Positions 60,301 to 64,000 of a stretch of DNA of 64,000 nucleotides are shown here, in pieces. The notes beneath the pieces are model-generated. The model saw only the letters and a list, made by a program, of their open reading frames with translations, was not told where the DNA came from and did not search any database. The DNA is taken from assembly GCA_013396995.1 (NCBI GenBank), contig VWZP01006638.1, forward strand, positions 607,702-671,701. The letters run 5' to 3'. The position numbers and the translations under genes are program-made. Within the stretch, counting starts at the first letter, position 1; every line of letters begins with the position of its first letter. Source of the stretch: Dicaeum eximium (Eukaryota; Chordata; Aves; Passeriformes; Dicaeidae).

Positions 60301-63300
60301 GTACATAAGGGTTAAGTTTGTGCTGCTCTTCTGTCAACTGCAGTCTTTCCAGCTCAGCTGCTTGATTGTGCTTCTTCTAGTACTTAGTAAAGTATGGGGA
60401 CTGTCTGCATGAAGAAACTGCTAAGTAATCTAACTGTCTCAGTTCACAACTGAGCTTGCCTGTTACTCTGCTGGGAACTGCTTATCTGAATCTGAAGCTG
60501 CAGGTGTATGTGCACTTAAGGTAATTTTAAATCTTTGTATCCATGGAAGTTGTGATCACCTATATGTTCCTAATTAAAAAGTGTTCTCTCCCATCTAAAC
60601 AGAGCATTAGCAGGTAGTCTTTACAGTATTAGTAGAGGTCTGGAGCTCTCCTCTCAAGCCCCTGCTCCCAAAAGGTAATGAACTTACTTGAGATGGCTAA
60701 TCCTATTTTTGCCTTAAATTAGCTAAATATATCATAAACTAATATAAACTAAACTAATATATAATAAACGAATTGATTCAAGATTCAAATGCTCAGAAAG
60801 GTTAATGTAAATTTTTGATCACTGCATAGCCAGACTGGTGAACCAGGGTGTTCTGAAATAGCTAATGGATGCCTGAAAATTACAGTTCAAATTGCAGATT
60901 AGCAGTGTTGCCTTTCGGGTGCAATACTCTGTGAAGGAAAACACTTGCAGAAGTGCTAACTCAGTATCAAATAATGTGAAAGTTTTGTGACACTACTGCT
61001 CCACTAAGCTGTTGAGTATGTCAGTCAACATTTTTGCAGTGCTATTTAATGAAGAGTGATGTACGTGGCTGAAGTAAACTTGGTCTCAAGACCAATGCTC
61101 TGTCTTGAGGTGGCCAGAACTCTAGAAGAGTCAACTTGCAGCTGGCTGTGCAGTAAATAGCCAGTATCATTGCTATAAACAAGAGGGATTCCAGTAGTAA
61201 ACTCAGAAGTGTTATTAATTCACTTTGTAAAAACTGTGGTAGATAATTTTGATAGTGTATGCTTTCATTTAACAGAAGTAAGGGGAATGTCAAGGTTTGT
61301 CACCAACAGAATGACATGCAGTTATCTCTAGGAATCTATGTTTTCCATGGCAGTGGTAGCATGTTTTACAAGGTCTCCCTAAAAACAGTATTGTTCACTG
61401 TGAGAGACCTGTGTCAAGCTTGACTTTGGTGATAAATGCCCCTTCGAATGAGGGTAAGCGCTTGGTATCAACAACAGAAAGTAGAAAGCTGCAATGTAAA
61501 AGTAGTGAGTGGTTAAACAGTTGAAAGTCAGCACTTGCCAATACTGAATGCTGCTTACTCAGAATTATTACTCATCACCTCAAAAAATACTGCGCATAAC
61601 CAGCTTAGTCTTGGGTACTCTGTATGCCTCAGTCTACCAAAGGTGATCTTTTTTTAGCTTTCTAAAAAGAACTTTTTAGGAGGTGGCTTTTCTTCAATGA
61701 GCTTTCATTGCAGTGAAACGCAATGAGGTGGTATTAATAGATCATAGTTAATTCCCTTGCTATAGGGAGGAGTATTCAACCACACGGGTGGAGTGCACAA
61801 GTACCAGTGAGACATAGTAACATTGAACAGAGGTAACTTTCTGGCTCTTTTGAGAGGCGCACGCGCCACCGCTATCCAGTGACACTCCTGAAAAAGAGAA
61901 AAAATCAAGAACATAACGTGACTCTAAAGAGCTGGCAAAATTCTTTTGGAAACACGTTATGGCTTGGGGCCCTTGCTCTTTTAATTTGATGTCCTTGTCG
62001 TTTATCAGAACCTCTTAAGGTAATTCTTCCAATATAATTTTCACTGTAGGTCAGCAAAAAGATCCTTTTTTTTTCTCTGAAAACTGATCAAGCATGAAAA
62101 TATGCATTTGCTGTTATTTTAATGTTGTCTGTGTATAGACTGACTGCAGAGGAAAAGAAAGTCATGCTCTTGAGCATACCTATTTTATATAGTAGGTGAG
62201 AAAGAAGGGGTTTGATATTTAACTGCTACTGTTTAAGTGTCCCATATTGCTTGGTATGAACATAGGCATCAGAAAACCGGGGGAATGGAGGGCCAAATAG
62301 AGAAAGGTGTCCATCTTTCTATAGGATTTGTGTATTACTGTAAAATTGCTTGTTTAAGCAAACAAATGCACTTGAGGATGCACTTATTAGCAATAAGAAT
62401 TACTTTCCCTGATGTACACAATGATGGTGATACTGAAACTTGTCAATTTTGTAAGAAGCTGGGCTTTCAGGGAAGGATTAGATGGATTATTCAAGTTACT
62501 ATTCCTTTGCTGTCAATAACACACGGTTCTTTCTTTAAAAGTAAATTAAATATTAATTAAATTTCAATGAAGGAAAGTAAGCTTGGGTATGTCTTGTACA
62601 TTCCATTATTTTAGCACTGGTATCAGCAGGAACTCTGAGACATGATAGTACATGTCATTTGATGTTGCTATATTTGCTAAATGCACTTATTGCTGAAAAC
62701 TGTATTTCCTGAAAGAAGACTAGGGGAATGCCAGTGAATCAGCAGTTTCAGTTGACTACACAAGCATGTTTGCTGCAACAAACCTAAATGTTGTCACTTC
62801 CAAATTGTTGAAATTTCCCTTTCAGGACGGAAAACAATAGTTCTTTGTCGTCTTGGCACCCTTTTGCTGTTCTTGGGCCCATGATCCAACAGCAGCTGTT
62901 AAATTGCAGCTTTATTAATAAGTAGTTACAGTTAGTACTGTCTAAAGCTGGACTAAAGCTTTGTCCATTCCAGCCCAACACACTTGATTAATTATAAACA
63001 AAGCAGACTGTTTCACTTTGACCAACCCAGTCTTTCTTTGCCTGTGTGTTCCAGTTATGTTTCGCAACAGTTGCTTTAGCTTTGAAAATAGATATTATAA
63101 TTCTCTAAAGAATGCATCCTTGTGGGGTGTAGGCCTGAGTATGTAATTGGACATGCTCTGAGCAGGAGGTGGTACTAGAGATCTTGCATCCTAGTCATTC
63201 TGATTCTATGCTAAAAAGGTTAGCTGCTTCTTATGTAGCAGTTAACTATTCCTTGCTTGTGTTATAATATTTTCTGCTTCCAGCAAAAGAATTTGTGTCT

Positions 63301-64000
63301 TGAAACAGTTCTTTTTTAACAAGATGAGATTTTTTTGCCTCAGTTTGCTGGTTCTCAGACTTTCAGATGTAAATAAAAGGTCTAATTAAATTCTGTCTCC
63401 TTCAAGTTTTGCTTTATTCTTGTGCAGTTCAAAAAGGGCAGCATCTACTTATTTCCATTCTTGTTTCTACCTGTCTCCAAGTATGCTACACAAGGTTAAG
63501 CAGAAAATATATCATTCATGTGCTTAGTGATATTTAGCAGGTTTGAGGAAATCTGTTAGGTAAACCTGCCAATTTTGCAAAGTACAAAGAAAGGGCAAAG
63601 ATAACAGCTACTGAGACTATAGCTCCCATAATCTAATCAAACAATGCACACAATCACAAGGTTGGAAGAGACCTTCAAGATCATTGAGTCCAACCCAGGC
63701 CCTAACAACTCAACTAAACCATGGCATTGAGTACCACATCCAGTCTTTATTTAAACACGTCCAGGGATGGTGACTCCACCACCTCCCTGGGCAGGCCATT
63801 CCAGTACTTTATCCCTTTTTCTGTAAAAAACTTTTTCTTAATATCCAACCTGTATTTCCCTTCGTGCAGCTTGAGACTGTGTCCTCTGGTTCTGTCAGCT
63901 GCTGCCTGGAGAAAGAGACCAACCCCCACCTGACTGCAGCCACCTTTCAGGGATTGTAGGGAGTGATAAAGTCACCCCTGAGTCTCCTTTTCTCCAGGCT
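51332..64000 (+). other. CERT1 intron 3 (partial)
   Basis: At least 12.7 kb of AT-rich intron continuing past the right edge. It includes an (ATT)n run at about 58171-58200 and the CR1 copy at the window end. I found no further CERT1 exon, RNA gene or other gene. Confidence 0.85.
63641..64000 (-). mobile_element. CR1 LINE 3' end, cut by the window edge
   Basis: A minus-strand CR1. The plus strand reads CACAAGGTTGGAAGAGACCT, then a CATTGAGTCCAACCCAGG block and CCACCACCTCCCTGGGCAGG. The minus-strand frame (63747-63929) encodes the end of the reverse-transcriptase ORF (DIKKKFFTEKGIKYWNGLPR then EVVESPSLDVFK) and is better preserved than in the other copies here, so this is probably the youngest CR1 in the window. 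It continues beyond 64000. Confidence 0.95.

Larger units (their letters stand above)
27590..64000 (+). other. CERT1: CERT1 gene, 5' part (ceramide transfer protein), partial
   Basis: CERT (also COL4A3BP, GPBP) carries ceramide from the ER to the trans-Golgi for sphingomyelin synthesis. Its N-terminal PH domain binds PI4P, an FFAT motif binds VAP on the ER, and a C-terminal START domain holds ceramide. Only two coding exons (31166-31300 and 51215-51331) are visible, giving 84 PH-domain residues in frame. The first coding exon is missing, and the middle region, FFAT and START exons lie beyond base 64000. The left boundary given is a guess from promoter motifs. The gene is divergent from POLK. 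Confidence 0.93.

Overview
This window is vertebrate nuclear DNA, almost certainly from a bird. It holds AT-rich introns, short GT-AG exons, one CpG island, several 5'-truncated CR1 LINE copies, and solo LTRs of endogenous-retrovirus families that are common in bird genomes. There is no bacterial, viral or organellar gene organisation.

Two genes are arranged head to head around the CpG island at about 26.99-28.35 kb. To the left, on the minus strand, is POLK (Y-family translesion DNA polymerase kappa). Its first eight coding exons, about 402 residues, lie between 15221 and 827; the rest of the gene lies beyond the left edge. These exons carry the N-clasp, most of the catalytic core with its acidic residues, and the helix-hairpin-helix thumb. 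To the right, on the plus strand, is CERT1 (COL4A3BP, ceramide transfer protein). Only two coding exons are seen, at 31166-31300 and 51215-51331, and together they encode most of the PH domain. CERT1's first coding exon is not readable and probably falls in the run of N at 27832-27914; the later exons lie beyond the right edge. Between the genes is a probable shared bidirectional promoter with two ZNF143/SBS-type motifs, two YY1-type motifs and GC boxes. The human orthologues have the same head-to-head arrangement.

Layout: 1-15262 POLK coding exons and introns, with a 24-bp minisatellite at 4.5 kb and a sense-oriented solo LTR at 8.0-8.6 kb. 15263 to about 27.3 kb is the long POLK intron 1, with two CR1 fragments, a short telomere-like tract and a 1.36-kb perfect direct repeat joined by a single N, which is most likely an assembly error. 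27.0-28.35 kb is the promoter island with the sequence gap. 28.35-64.0 kb is CERT1 introns 1 to 3, with three CR1 copies, two related plus-strand LTRs, simple repeats and a perfect 16-bp-stem hairpin.

I found no previously undescribed gene system. The points most worth a second look are the two assembly problems (the duplicated block and the missing CERT1 first exon), the promoter architecture, a Ser-to-Gly change beside the POLK catalytic Asp-Glu pair, and the higher-order structure of the minisatellite.
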